34,646 nt of DNA from Thermoplasmata archaeon (GTDB taxonomy: Archaea; Thermoplasmatota; Thermoplasmata; Thermoplasmatales; GCA-001856825). Both the position numbers and the translations under genes were made by a program. The DNA is taken from the NCBI GenBank assembly GCA_021793855.1, contig JAJYRY010000002.1:1-34646 (forward strand), in the 5' to 3' direction. Under the pieces are notes generated by a model. The model made no database searches. It had not been told where the DNA came from and saw nothing but the letters and a program-made list of their open reading frames with translations. The stretch's first letter is position 1. Every line of letters begins with the position of its first letter. Shown here piece after piece: positions 7,539 through 14,763 of the stretch.

Positions 7539-8495
7539 ATGACTTATTCTAAAGAAGAGGGGATCTGTCCATTCTGCAAGAGAAAGTCATTCATAACCAG
7601 GAAGTGGGTTCTGAACAACTATAAGACTAGGTATAGTTACACCATTTATCATCACGATGGGTCCGTCCACTATTCCAATACAACCCCGAATAATGCCAGA
7701 ACATTCAAGAAGGGGATTATAGAAAAGGTTTTGATAGAAACCATAAACTCAGAAAATTTCAAAGATGGATTGTTTCTGACGCGGGACATCAAGAAGAGAC
7801 TCCAAAAGGAGTATCAGGAAATAAGCTCAGACACTCTTAGAGATAATCTCCACAGGCTAGTTGAGATTGGCATGCTGGAGAAAGTCAGAAAAGGGAGGCA
7901 GATCTACTTCCTCAATGCCATATTTAAGGACAGACTCAGCTATGTTTTCGACTCAGTTAAGTTCTCCCTCGGCGATACAAATGAAGATTCACTATTCAGG
8001 AGCCATGTTTCTGTCTATAACATTAGAAATGACAAAACCTGGCCACTGTATTTTCTGCCGTACCGAATTTTTGGTGATACAGACATTATCTATGATAAAA
8101 TGAGATTTAAGGCAATTGACTTGACAAATAATGAGGACCTAAAGGTTCTACTTATTGAAGACAATCCAAGGGAAAAGAGAATTTTGATAAGACTGAATAG
8201 ACCTCTCTTCCCGAATGAAAACATGAAAGTAAGGTTTGATTATGATTGGCAAGAACCTAGGCAGAATTTTGTTTTTACAGCTGCAACTCATATGAACGCA
8301 TTTGAGATCGTTCTCTCCAGCAACTATCCCCTCAAGATTCAGGCATCCCGAACTATTTCTACTATGAACGAGCTCAAGGATCTGTCAAACGAAGTTGTAG
8401 GAACCAGGACCAAAAAGTGGAGATTTGTATATTCCGTGAAGTTGAAATCAATAAGACCATTTTCTGTTCTCCAGTTTAGGTGGAAAAGGACTTGA
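7539..8495 (+). CDS. Zinc-knuckle/winged-helix protein, paralogue 1
   Basis: Protein of 318 residues, family not recognised by name. An N-terminal CPFC pair (about residues 10-13) is followed by a YTIYHHDGSVHY segment, giving possible Cys2-His2 metal ligation. Residues about 55-130 resemble a winged helix-turn-helix (LTRDIKKRLQ ... DTLRDNLHRLVEIGMLEKVRKGRQIYF). The C-terminal half is beta-rich, with a W-x-E-P element (DWQEPRQNF). The next gene has the same architecture, so this is a tandem duplication. An AT-rich box at 7512-7521 is about 23 nt before the ATG. It is probably a DNA-binding regulator whose C-terminal domain senses a ligand or partner; that role is inferred. Confidence 0.65.
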   Translation: MTYSKEEGICPFCKRKSFITRKWVLNNYKTRYSYTIYHHDGSVHYSNTTPNNARTFKKGIIEKVLIETINSENFKDGLFLTRDIKKRLQKEYQEISSDTLRDNLHRLVEIGMLEKVRKGRQIYFLNAIFKDRLSYVFDSVKFSLGDTNEDSLFRSHVSVYNIRNDKTWPLYFLPYRIFGDTDIIYDKMRFKAIDLTNNEDLKVLLIEDNPREKRILIRLNRPLFPNENMKVRFDYDWQEPRQNFVFTAATHMNAFEIVLSSNYPLKIQASRTISTMNELKDLSNEVVGTRTKKWRFVYSVKLKSIRPFSVLQFRWKRT

Positions 8496-8552
8496 AAGTT
8501 TTCGAGATATTGTCGGCAACATTCAATATTGTTGGCAAAATGTGTGATTCAG

Positions 8553-9485
8553 ATGCCTAGAAAACCAGCAGAGTCTTTGTGCAAAATTTGTGGGGCAAAT
8601 GCAACAGTGAAGATCAACTACGCAACGGGGAGTGGAGGAACAGTTTACTTGTACGAGATTTACACCCACAAGAACGGGACGGTTCATTACTTCAGGCCGG
8701 GAAAAGTTTTACAAAAACGGGATGCGTTCAGTGACTTTGAAGCGACGCTAAGAACCAAGATGAACGATGGAGAGTACAGGTTCAAAGATATAAAGAAGCT
8801 TTTTGAATCATTTCGCGGCTCATCAGCAAGCAACACCATGGTGCAGAGATACATTGAGAAAGGGATGAGGGCAAAACTTATCAGGAAGTCAGTCGAAGAC
8901 GGGATGATACTTTACTTTAAGGGGAACCAGAGAGATTCGCCCAAAGTCGTTAAGATTCAAGAAACATCTGTATCTTATCATATTTCAGACTCAGCAGTGG
9001 CAATGTCAATTCTTCTCAAGTTCTTAAACGAAGGTGAAAGCCCACTCAACAGGATCCCAATAACTATACCTACGGGGATCATAGACACTATCAGTGAACT
9101 TAATATTGAATCGTTCGACAAATTTGGCAAGATATCGGAGGGAAACATGGAGATAGCATTTTCTTTTACCGGACAGACCGGGATTGGAGTAGGTTTGAGG
9201 AGATCCCTGGGTCCTTCTGAGAGTGATTTCCTTTTCGTCACCAGTCGATTCACTTTTTCCGAGCATTCACTGAAGTTTGCACTACCACTTGACACAGGTT
9301 CACTCAGAATTCATATTACCAAGGAATGGGAAAAACCTGTGCACGTCAGAAAACGTTTATTGGATGGTATAAAGGAAACCAACCCCGATAGTGTAAGGAA
9401 GGGGTTCTTAAGCGACGGCCTGAGTTTTGCCGAAGTCGAATTTGGCAAGTCTAGCAAGGGAGAGGCAGTTGTAGTCTCTTGGTAA
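8553..9485 (+). CDS. Zinc-knuckle/winged-helix protein, paralogue 2
   Basis: Protein of 310 residues from the ATG at 8553; upstream in-frame TTG (8529) and GTG (8544) codons are possible alternatives. It repeats the layout of the preceding gene: CKIC pair, then YEIYTHKNGTVHYF, a winged-helix-like middle (FKDIKKLFESF ... MVQRYIEKGMRAKLIRKSVEDGMILYF) and a beta-rich C-terminal half with KEWEKP. Similarity to its neighbour is strongest in the N-terminal knuckle and weak in the C-terminal half, so the duplication is old or the C-terminal domains have diverged. The gap between the two genes is 57 nt, so co-transcription is likely. A regulatory role is inferred from the fold only. Confidence 0.62.
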   Translation: MPRKPAESLCKICGANATVKINYATGSGGTVYLYEIYTHKNGTVHYFRPGKVLQKRDAFSDFEATLRTKMNDGEYRFKDIKKLFESFRGSSASNTMVQRYIEKGMRAKLIRKSVEDGMILYFKGNQRDSPKVVKIQETSVSYHISDSAVAMSILLKFLNEGESPLNRIPITIPTGIIDTISELNIESFDKFGKISEGNMEIAFSFTGQTGIGVGLRRSLGPSESDFLFVTSRFTFSEHSLKFALPLDTGSLRIHITKEWEKPVHVRKRLLDGIKETNPDSVRKGFLSDGLSFAEVEFGKSSKGEAVVVSW

Positions 9486-9540
9486 GTGTGGCTCTTATTG
9501 CCTCGTCTAATCAACTCTGTATATTTATCAATGAATGAGA

Positions 9541-9680
9541 ATATATAACTCTCAGTATTTCTAATGGAGAGTTTAATTGAATTCGACATTCAGTTGAAGG
9601 TCCTCGAGAAAAACACTTTCATTCTTTCCACTCAATTTCTTTTTTTATTAACTACTTTCAAAAGTGTACCAAATAGTTAA
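9541..9680 (+). other. Possible short transcript or 38-residue ORF
   Basis: A TATA-like element (ATATATAAC, 9541-9549) is followed by an ATG at 9564 opening a 38-codon frame to 9680, and by a run of seven T at 9640-9646 inside that frame. The TATA-to-ATG distance (about 19 nt) is short for leaderless translation, and the T-run would stop transcription before the stop codon. A roughly 75-nt untranslated RNA fits as well as a peptide. Weak evidence either way. Confidence 0.2.
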
Positions 9681-9736
9681 TGTACGAGTTTAAGAAGTGA
9701 TTTTAAGATGTATCGTAATAAAAAGGATGATGACGA

Positions 9737-10033
9737 ATGATCTTGGATTGGACAACCATACTGAATTTTGCCCTGACTTTCGTCGTAGGACTGCTGTTCG
9801 GGCTGGCCATTAAGAAGGGACTGGTGGCGTTCGTGCTTGCACTCGTTGGCTTCGTCATTGCTGGTTATGTCGGGTTGACTTTCGTTCCTAAGATTTCGTT
9901 CAGTTATGAAGTAACTAAGTTTATCACTTATGTTGTAACTTATATCCACGACGTTAAGCTAGGGGCAATTGCAGTATCTCTGACAGTTATACTGTTTCTG
10001 ATAGGCCTTGCAATTGGGCTCTGGAAGGGATAA
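9737..10033 (+). CDS. Small membrane protein, three predicted helices
   Basis: Protein of 98 residues, almost all hydrophobic, with helices at about residues 8-25, 30-50 and 72-95 and a short loop containing the only charged cluster. Family not recognised. The ATG is preceded by GGATGATG about 8 nt upstream, a partial Shine-Dalgarno site, and by TTTTAAGATG (9701-9710) as a TATA-like box. It lies between the paralogous regulators and a pilin gene. It might serve in the cell envelope, but no function can be assigned. Confidence 0.65.
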   Translation: MILDWTTILNFALTFVVGLLFGLAIKKGLVAFVLALVGFVIAGYVGLTFVPKISFSYEVTKFITYVVTYIHDVKLGAIAVSLTVILFLIGLAIGLWKG

Positions 10034-10148
10034 GTCAATTTTTGTTTTTAATTTAGTTTCTATGTTTTACGGTAAGAGCTGATTCTTTGCATTTCAGGAG
10101 GGTGAGTTGGAATAAAGGTTGATTAAGTCGTAAATAATTCATTCTGGA

Positions 10149-10907
10149 TTGAAGAAGGTAATAGAAGAGGAAGCAGTTTCCGAAGTCGTGGGGACCATAT
10201 TGGTTCTTGCAATAACAGTTGTTTTGTTCTCTGCAGTTTTTGTTTACGCCCAACAGTTTCCCCTCGCAACTACCTCAAAACAGATCACCGTAGTTCAGCA
10301 GCTGTCCTACAATATAGATACACACACACTATTCGAGAATCTTACGGAGAAAACGGGAAGCATCCTATTGAGAAGCGATACGTATTTTGTGGTCCTCATC
10401 GACAACCACGAATACTCGACAAACCTTGCAAACATGCGAGTTAAAAGTCCCTATGAAAATTCCTCTTCGTTATTCGAGCCCGGAGATACAATAACCTGGA
10501 ACAGTTCGTATGTCGGTGCGACTGTAAGAGAAAATTCCTCGATCAACTCTATGCTTCTTTATAGACCCTCAAACCAAGTCCTGTGGCAATCCGTGAATAA
10601 TGTCTCTAGCGGGTTATCCATTTCAGTCTTCTATGTGACTCCTTCCCCGATAAAAGCAAATGAAACTTTCACTATTTTTGTTCAGGTAAACACTTTTGAC
10701 CCTAATGGGACAACAGCATATCTGAATCTCACTTCACTCTATGAGACGGCTTACAACAAGTCGATGAACATCTATAGTCTGTCAGAAAATAAATTAAATT
10801 TCTACTTTGAGGGAATTTCACCTTCCTCCCTTCCAAGCTCCTCAATGGCAAAGTTGAATGTAACCTGTGATGGCATTTCTGTGAATTCTGAGATTAACCT
10901 ATCTTGA
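10149..10907 (+). CDS. Archaeal type IV pilin-like surface protein
   Basis: Protein of 252 residues starting at TTG. The only upstream in-frame codons before a stop are non-start codons, and the pilin motif begins at residue 8, so TTG is effectively forced. The N-terminus EEEAVSEVVGTILVLAITVV is the Pilin_N signature, followed by a hydrophobic helix to about residue 30. The outer domain is rich in Ser/Asn and carries many N-x-S/T sequons, as expected for a glycosylated surface protein. It is longer than the other pilin-like gene (5794-6351) and shares little with it beyond the N-terminal helix. No secretion ATPase lies nearby. Confidence 0.78.
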   Translation: MKKVIEEEAVSEVVGTILVLAITVVLFSAVFVYAQQFPLATTSKQITVVQQLSYNIDTHTLFENLTEKTGSILLRSDTYFVVLIDNHEYSTNLANMRVKSPYENSSSLFEPGDTITWNSSYVGATVRENSSINSMLLYRPSNQVLWQSVNNVSSGLSISVFYVTPSPIKANETFTIFVQVNTFDPNGTTAYLNLTSLYETAYNKSMNIYSLSENKLNFYFEGISPSSLPSSSMAKLNVTCDGISVNSEINLS

Positions 10908-11043
10908 ACCTTGATGCCGATCATCCGCTGTATCTCTCCATTTAGTCTCCCAATTATTAGACATCTGAAATCAGCGAAGTTAGAAAATATCGTGTAGAAG
11001 CCACCGCAGAACCTACATATGTTGACTTCTCTGACAAACATCT

Positions 11044-11050
11044 ATATATT
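11044..11050 (+). promoter_or_regulatory. TATA-like box of membrane protein gene
   Basis: TATATAT element centred about 23 nt before the GTG at 11069, consistent with leaderless initiation at that GTG. Confidence 0.45.
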
Positions 11051-11068
11051 TCGAAGAGATTGTAAATT

Positions 11069-11650
11069 GTGCTAGCCGAGCTTGAGGTTCTTGGAGGAAT
11101 TGGAACTGTTTACGTTCTCGGAGTATTTGCCTGGACTTTCTTGAAATTCTCAAAAATGAGAAGGCAACTTCTGAAGGCGCCGGTACTCTTTTTTGTGTTT
11201 TCTTTGATTTCGATGCTATTCGTTGCACTCCTTGGGTCCGATGAATTTTATTTCCTCCCTCTCGTCGCCACCGAGTTTCTGCTGATGTTAACAATCTTCT
11301 ACAGCTACCTCAAAACGAATGCAATCTTTCTAAGTGCCCTGGTACTTTCTGCTGGCTCCACAACAGGGAACTGGTTCGTTCCGTACTTCGAAGACATCCT
11401 TATGATTCTCTCGATCTACTTCTCACTGTACATCACGGGGTCATTCTTACAGGCTAAATCTCAGGAAAGTAAAGGCAGTACCATTGTGATGGGGTCGTTC
11501 ATACTCATGGACTTGTCCCTGGTCCTGGAAGCATTCTATATTCTGAAGTTCAACAGTTCGTTTATGGAGATCGGTGTTTCGTTATTCGTCGTCTCGGTAA
11601 TTCTATTCTTGCTTCCTTTTCTTTTGGGAGGATCATCAAGGAATGCGTGA
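11069..11650 (+). CDS. Polytopic membrane protein of unknown function
   Basis: Protein of 193 residues from a GTG start, chosen because a TATA-like box sits 23 nt upstream. About six hydrophobic segments are visible (about residues 5-25, 37-55, 62-82, 85-105, 112-130, 140-190). Family not recognised. Its last 8 nt overlap the start of a winged-helix gene, so the two are translationally coupled. A membrane protein coupled to a cytoplasmic winged helix suggests a sensor-regulator pair, but no conserved sensor motif is visible. Confidence 0.65.
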   Translation: MLAELEVLGGIGTVYVLGVFAWTFLKFSKMRRQLLKAPVLFFVFSLISMLFVALLGSDEFYFLPLVATEFLLMLTIFYSYLKTNAIFLSALVLSAGSTTGNWFVPYFEDILMILSIYFSLYITGSFLQAKSQESKGSTIVMGSFILMDLSLVLEAFYILKFNSSFMEIGVSLFVVSVILFLLPFLLGGSSRNA

Positions 11651-11942
11651 TAGCCAACTCCAACGGATGAAGAAGAACAGGAACGAGGTTCAGATTATCT
11701 TCGAGTTACTTGGAGAACTGAATGACGGAAACTCGCAGACTTCGTCTCTGCTTAGGAGGGTTAACATTCCATTTAGCAAGTATCAAGAGCTACTTGACAG
11801 GCTGAAGGAGAGAGGGCTTGTGGATATCACAATGGAGGGGAACAAGAATTCCATAAATTTGACAGATAAGGGAAGAGAATTCATAGAACAATACAGGAAA
11901 TTCAGCAAATTGATGGAGAGAAGTTACGGCCTGACTCTTTGA
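11643..11942 (+). CDS. Winged-helix transcriptional regulator (PadR/HTH_45-like)
   Basis: Protein of 99 residues. Helices around residues 15-60 (EVQIIFELLGEL ... PFSKYQELLDRLKERGLVDI) are followed by a wing and the LTDKGREFIEQY helix, the usual archaeal single-domain winged-helix pattern seen in small DNA-binding regulators. It overlaps the upstream membrane protein gene by 8 nt and probably depends on its translation. Target genes are unknown; autoregulation of this two-gene unit is the simplest possibility. Confidence 0.75.
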   Translation: MRDSQLQRMKKNRNEVQIIFELLGELNDGNSQTSSLLRRVNIPFSKYQELLDRLKERGLVDITMEGNKNSINLTDKGREFIEQYRKFSKLMERSYGLTL

Positions 11943-12002
11943 ATCTAACAGTTTTCACTTTTACAGCGTTGTTTTGATACAAAAAGTATTTCATGATTCC
12001 AG

Positions 12003-12010
12003 TTATATAG
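12003..12010 (+). promoter_or_regulatory. TATA-like box of AsnC-domain gene
   Basis: TTATATAG. Initiation about 25 nt downstream falls near 12031, just before a GGGAG ribosome-binding site at 12035-12039. This supports the ATG at 12044 over the ATG at 12023. Confidence 0.45.
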
Positions 12011-12043
12011 TTCTCGGTTATTATGGTGAGCGAAGGGAGAATT

Positions 12044-12325
12044 ATGGAGAGCGCGACAGGACCTGTTGTGACTGCGATGGTACATCTAAAAGCAGATACG
12101 AGCAAGATCGAGACTATCAGCGCTAGCCTTTCAGAACTAAACTTCATCGAGGACATATACTTAGTTACAGGAAATTGGGATATGATCCTGAAAGTCAGGT
12201 TTCCCGACGTCAACCAGATGAGAAATTTTTTAGTGAAAGATCTGAGGAAAGTGGACGGTATAAAGGATTCCTACACGTCGATGGTTATAAGTATATTCAA
12301 AGATAGGGGGGTCAAATTCCAGTGA
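12044..12325 (+). CDS. Stand-alone Lrp/AsnC ligand-binding (RAM) domain protein
   Basis: Protein of 93 residues from the ATG at 12044, chosen because a GGGAG Shine-Dalgarno site lies five bases before it; an ATG at 12023 would add seven residues. The sequence matches the alpha-beta sandwich of the AsnC C-terminal domain: beta strand VVTAMVHLKA, helix, strand FIEDIYLVTGNWDMILKVRF, helix, then DLRKVDGIKDSYTSMVI. There is no helix-turn-helix, so it cannot bind DNA alone. Such domains form multimers that bind amino acids and may modulate full-length Lrp proteins or enzymes. It is followed closely by a UPF0147 gene. Confidence 0.8.
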   Translation: MESATGPVVTAMVHLKADTSKIETISASLSELNFIEDIYLVTGNWDMILKVRFPDVNQMRNFLVKDLRKVDGIKDSYTSMVISIFKDRGVKFQ

Positions 12326-12334
12326 GTGATTTAT

Positions 12335-12613
12335 ATGGACGAAATGTCGCAAATTTTGTTGGATACCATAAGAATGCTTGATGAATTGATTTCGGACTAT
12401 TCGATACCCAGAAATATTAGGAAGAACATTCAGGCCGCAAAGTCGAGGTTGTCGCAGGATAAAGGCAACCTAGACGTGAGGGCTGCTACTTCCATTTCGA
12501 CGCTAGATGAAATAGTAAATGACCCAAACACCCCAGGTCACGCAAGGACCCTGATCTATACGATAATGGGCAAGCTTGAGATACTTCAGAAGAAAGCTTC
12601 CTCAATTCACTGA
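12335..12613 (+). CDS. UPF0147 family protein
   Basis: Protein of 92 residues from the ATG at 12335; a GTG at 12326 directly after the previous stop is an alternative. It is helical throughout, with the family features LLDTIRMLDELISDYSIPRN, a DVRAATSISTLDEI helix and DPNTPGHARTLIYTIMGKLE. UPF0147 is a small archaeal family with a known helical fold and no established function. It lies just behind the AsnC-domain gene, and its 3' end overlaps the convergent mutase small-subunit gene by 7 nt. Confidence 0.85.
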   Translation: MDEMSQILLDTIRMLDELISDYSIPRNIRKNIQAAKSRLSQDKGNLDVRAATSISTLDEIVNDPNTPGHARTLIYTIMGKLEILQKKASSIH

Positions 12614-13020
12614 TCTTTTACCCATTTTTTCTTGGCCACTTTTCTGACGTGTTCTATTACCTGGTTTAGGGGGGTTCCGGGACCAAAATTCCCCGTTATA
12701 CCAAGTTTTTCCAATTTCTTTCTGTCTGCCGGGGGGATTATTCCACCCCCGACTATCTGAATATCACCCGCACCTAGTTTCTTCAACCATTTCTTTACCG
12801 CAGGGAACGCACTTAGATGAGCACTGTTGTGTAGGCTAAGTGCAACTACGTCTACGTCTTCATCGACTGCAATCCTTGCCACGCTCTCTGGCGTAGGCAA
12901 GAGGCCTGCATACAAGACTTCCATTCCCGCGTCCCTGAATGCCTTTGCGAGCACAAGCACACCCCTATCATGGCCATCTAGAGCTGGCTTGGCAACCAGA
13001 ATTCTTATCCTTCTCTTCAT
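12607..13020 (-). CDS. B12-binding small subunit of acyl-CoA mutase
   Basis: Cobalamin-binding subunit of 137 residues that, with the adjacent large subunit, rearranges the carbon skeleton of an acyl-CoA. I place the start at the ATG at 13020, which overlaps the large-subunit stop (ATGA); an upstream codon at 13041 would add seven residues of no family character. The cobalt-ligating motif D-x-H-x-x-G is Asp15, His17 and Gly20 in DGHDRG. The S-x-L element (LSLHNSAH) and the GGG loop (VGGGIIPP) follow, as in other B12-binding domains. It should pair with the mutase encoded just upstream; substrate specificity lies in that large subunit. Confidence 0.92.
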   Translation of the reverse strand: MKRRIRILVAKPALDGHDRGVLVLAKAFRDAGMEVLYAGLLPTPESVARIAVDEDVDVVALSLHNSAHLSAFPAVKKWLKKLGAGDIQIVGGGIIPPADRKKLEKLGITGNFGPGTPLNQVIEHVRKVAKKKWVKDQ

Positions 13021-14654
13021 ATTATTGTTGGTTCCTTCCATCCACCGAACACCTCCCTTCCCACATCGGATATTTCCTGCAGAGTCGCATAAGCCTTCAC
13101 GGCTTGTATTATACTCTCCATAGAGTTTTCATCTCTACTATATATATCTCTCAGCCTATCCAGACTCCTCTGCACATTTCCCTCGTTCCTCTTCAGCTTG
13201 ACTTCTCTTAGTCTCTTCCTCTGGATCCTCTCGGCGTTGAAGTCAATCTTTAGAACGTTTATGGGCTGTTCATTTTCCTTTGAGAACGCGTTGACTCCGA
13301 CAATCTTCAACTCACCGCTTTCGACCTTCCTCTGATGCGCGTATGCTGTTGCTGCTATCTCTTTTTGAAGGTAACCGTTCTTGATGGCGCTCACAACACC
13401 TCCCATTGCGTTGATTGTCTTGAAATACTTGTACGCTTCCTCTTCCATCTTATCAGTCAGGCTTTCAAGGTAGTACGATCCGCCCAGGGGATCTACGACA
13501 TCTGGGATACCAGTTTCGTGAGCTATTACCTGCTGTGTTCTCAGTGCCACTTCCACCGCCTGTTCGGAAGGCAAAGCCCAGGCCTCATCGTAGGAATTAG
13601 TATGGAGACTCTGTGTGCCTCCGAGAATTGCGGCCATGGCTTCAACAGAAGTTCTGATGATGTTGTTAAGAGGTTGTTGCCAGGTAAGCGAATATCCGGA
13701 TGTCTGGCTGTGAAACCTCAGTTTCATCGAACGTTCACTCTTTGCACCATATGTCTCTTTCATTTCCTTTGCCCAGATTCTCCTTGCCGCCCTGAACTTC
13801 GCAATTTCTTCGAAGAAATTCGTAGAACTGTTGAAAAAGAAACTGAGCCTTGGTGCGAAGGAGTCAACGTCCAATCCATTCTCGATACCTAACTTTACAT
13901 ATTCGAAGCCGTCTGCCAAAGTAAAGGCGAGTTCCTGTACCGCGGAGGCACCAGCTTCCCGAATGTGGTAACCGGAAATAGAGATATAATTCCATTTCGG
14001 CATGTTATTTGTGCAATAAATCATCATGTCGCGAATTATTCTCATGTGCGCTTCTGGAGGGTACATCCATTCCTTTTGCGCAATGTACTCCTTTAGAATG
14101 TCGGCCTGAACTGTTCCCGCAAGATTCTTTTTGGGGACCCCTCCTTTTTCGCCAACGACAGCATACATCGCAGTCAGTATATTTGCTGGAGCATTGATCG
14201 TCATTGATGTCGAAACCTTGTCCAAGGGAATGCCCTTGAAAATTACTTCCATATCCTTTAGAGAAGACACATTTACACCACATTTGCCGACTTCCCCGTG
14301 AGCCCTATCGGAACTAGCGTCCAATCCATATAGTGTTGGCATATCAAACGCAACGCTAAGTCCTGTTTCGCCGTGGGAGAGCAGGAGTTTCAATCTTCCA
14401 TTCGTATCCTCAGGGGTACCGAATCCCGAGAACATCCTCATTGTCCAGAGCCTACCTCGGTACATGTCAGGGTGAATACCTCTGGTGTAAGGATATTCCC
14501 CAGGTGCGCCAAGCTTTGACTTGTAACTTCCCTTGACGTCGTCGGGAGTGTAATAATCTTTTAACTCAAATCCGGAACTATTTGACCTAGGGTTGCCCTT
14601 AAGTACCTCAGTATCCGATTTATATGCCTTTTTGGTTCTATTTGTTGCAGGCAT
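13017..14654 (-). CDS. Acyl-CoA mutase large subunit, isobutyryl-CoA mutase-type residues
   Basis: Large subunit of 545 residues, family of methylmalonyl-CoA mutase (MCM). Using a constant offset of 14 from Propionibacterium MCM, the catalytic and binding residues line up: TMR at 71-73, Gln183 (MCM Gln197) and His230 (MCM His244). The two residues that set substrate choice differ from MCM: Phe75 stands at MCM Tyr89, and Gln193 at MCM Arg207. Phe/Gln is the published pattern of isobutyryl-CoA mutase; Arg207 binds the carboxylate of methylmalonyl-CoA. The likely reaction is therefore isobutyryl-CoA to n-butyryl-CoA. The gene is coupled to the B12 subunit. No MeaB-type chaperone or methylmalonyl-CoA epimerase is in the window. 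A TATA-like box at 14675-14683 fits a leaderless start. Confidence 0.88.
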   Translation of the reverse strand: MPATNRTKKAYKSDTEVLKGNPRSNSSGFELKDYYTPDDVKGSYKSKLGAPGEYPYTRGIHPDMYRGRLWTMRMFSGFGTPEDTNGRLKLLLSHGETGLSVAFDMPTLYGLDASSDRAHGEVGKCGVNVSSLKDMEVIFKGIPLDKVSTSMTINAPANILTAMYAVVGEKGGVPKKNLAGTVQADILKEYIAQKEWMYPPEAHMRIIRDMMIYCTNNMPKWNYISISGYHIREAGASAVQELAFTLADGFEYVKLGIENGLDVDSFAPRLSFFFNSSTNFFEEIAKFRAARRIWAKEMKETYGAKSERSMKLRFHSQTSGYSLTWQQPLNNIIRTSVEAMAAILGGTQSLHTNSYDEAWALPSEQAVEVALRTQQVIAHETGIPDVVDPLGGSYYLESLTDKMEEEAYKYFKTINAMGGVVSAIKNGYLQKEIAATAYAHQRKVESGELKIVGVNAFSKENEQPINVLKIDFNAERIQRKRLREVKLKRNEGNVQRSLDRLRDIYSRDENSMESIIQAVKAYATLQEISDVGREVFGGWKEPTII

Positions 14655-14674
14655 CTTATACTACATCATTATTC

Positions 14675-14683
14675 GTTAAAAAG
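14675..14683 (-). promoter_or_regulatory. TATA-like box of acyl-CoA mutase operon
   Basis: CTTTTTAAC-type element on the minus strand, centred about 25 nt before the large-subunit ATG at 14654. It lies back-to-back with the aconitase promoter in the 109-nt divergent gap. Confidence 0.45.
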
Positions 14684-14734
14684 TTCTTTCGCCTTCAACG
14701 GTCATTGAATAAACGTTTCTTGTGCTCCATAACG

Positions 14735-14744
14735 ATTAATTATT
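14735..14744 (+). promoter_or_regulatory. TATA-like box of aconitase gene
   Basis: ATTAATTATT centred about 25 nt before the ATG at 14764, consistent with a leaderless transcript. Confidence 0.45.
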
Positions 14745-14763
14745 CTCATTCAATTAGTGTTAC

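Noticed and set aside
10096..10106. Strong Shine-Dalgarno-like AGGAGGGTGAG ahead of the second pilin
   Set aside because: No start codon at a usable distance opens a frame of meaningful length; the pilin TTG is about 43 nt away. Probably coincidental or a remnant.
12044..12325. Full-length Lrp/AsnC transcription factor
   Set aside because: The DNA-binding helix-turn-helix half is absent, and upstream sequence encodes no in-frame extension, so it is only the ligand-binding domain.
13335..13892. Long plus-strand frame (185 residues) opposite the mutase large subunit
   Set aside because: It is antisense to a gene with every catalytic residue intact, and its own composition (Cys/His/Leu-rich, no motif) is that of a shadow frame.
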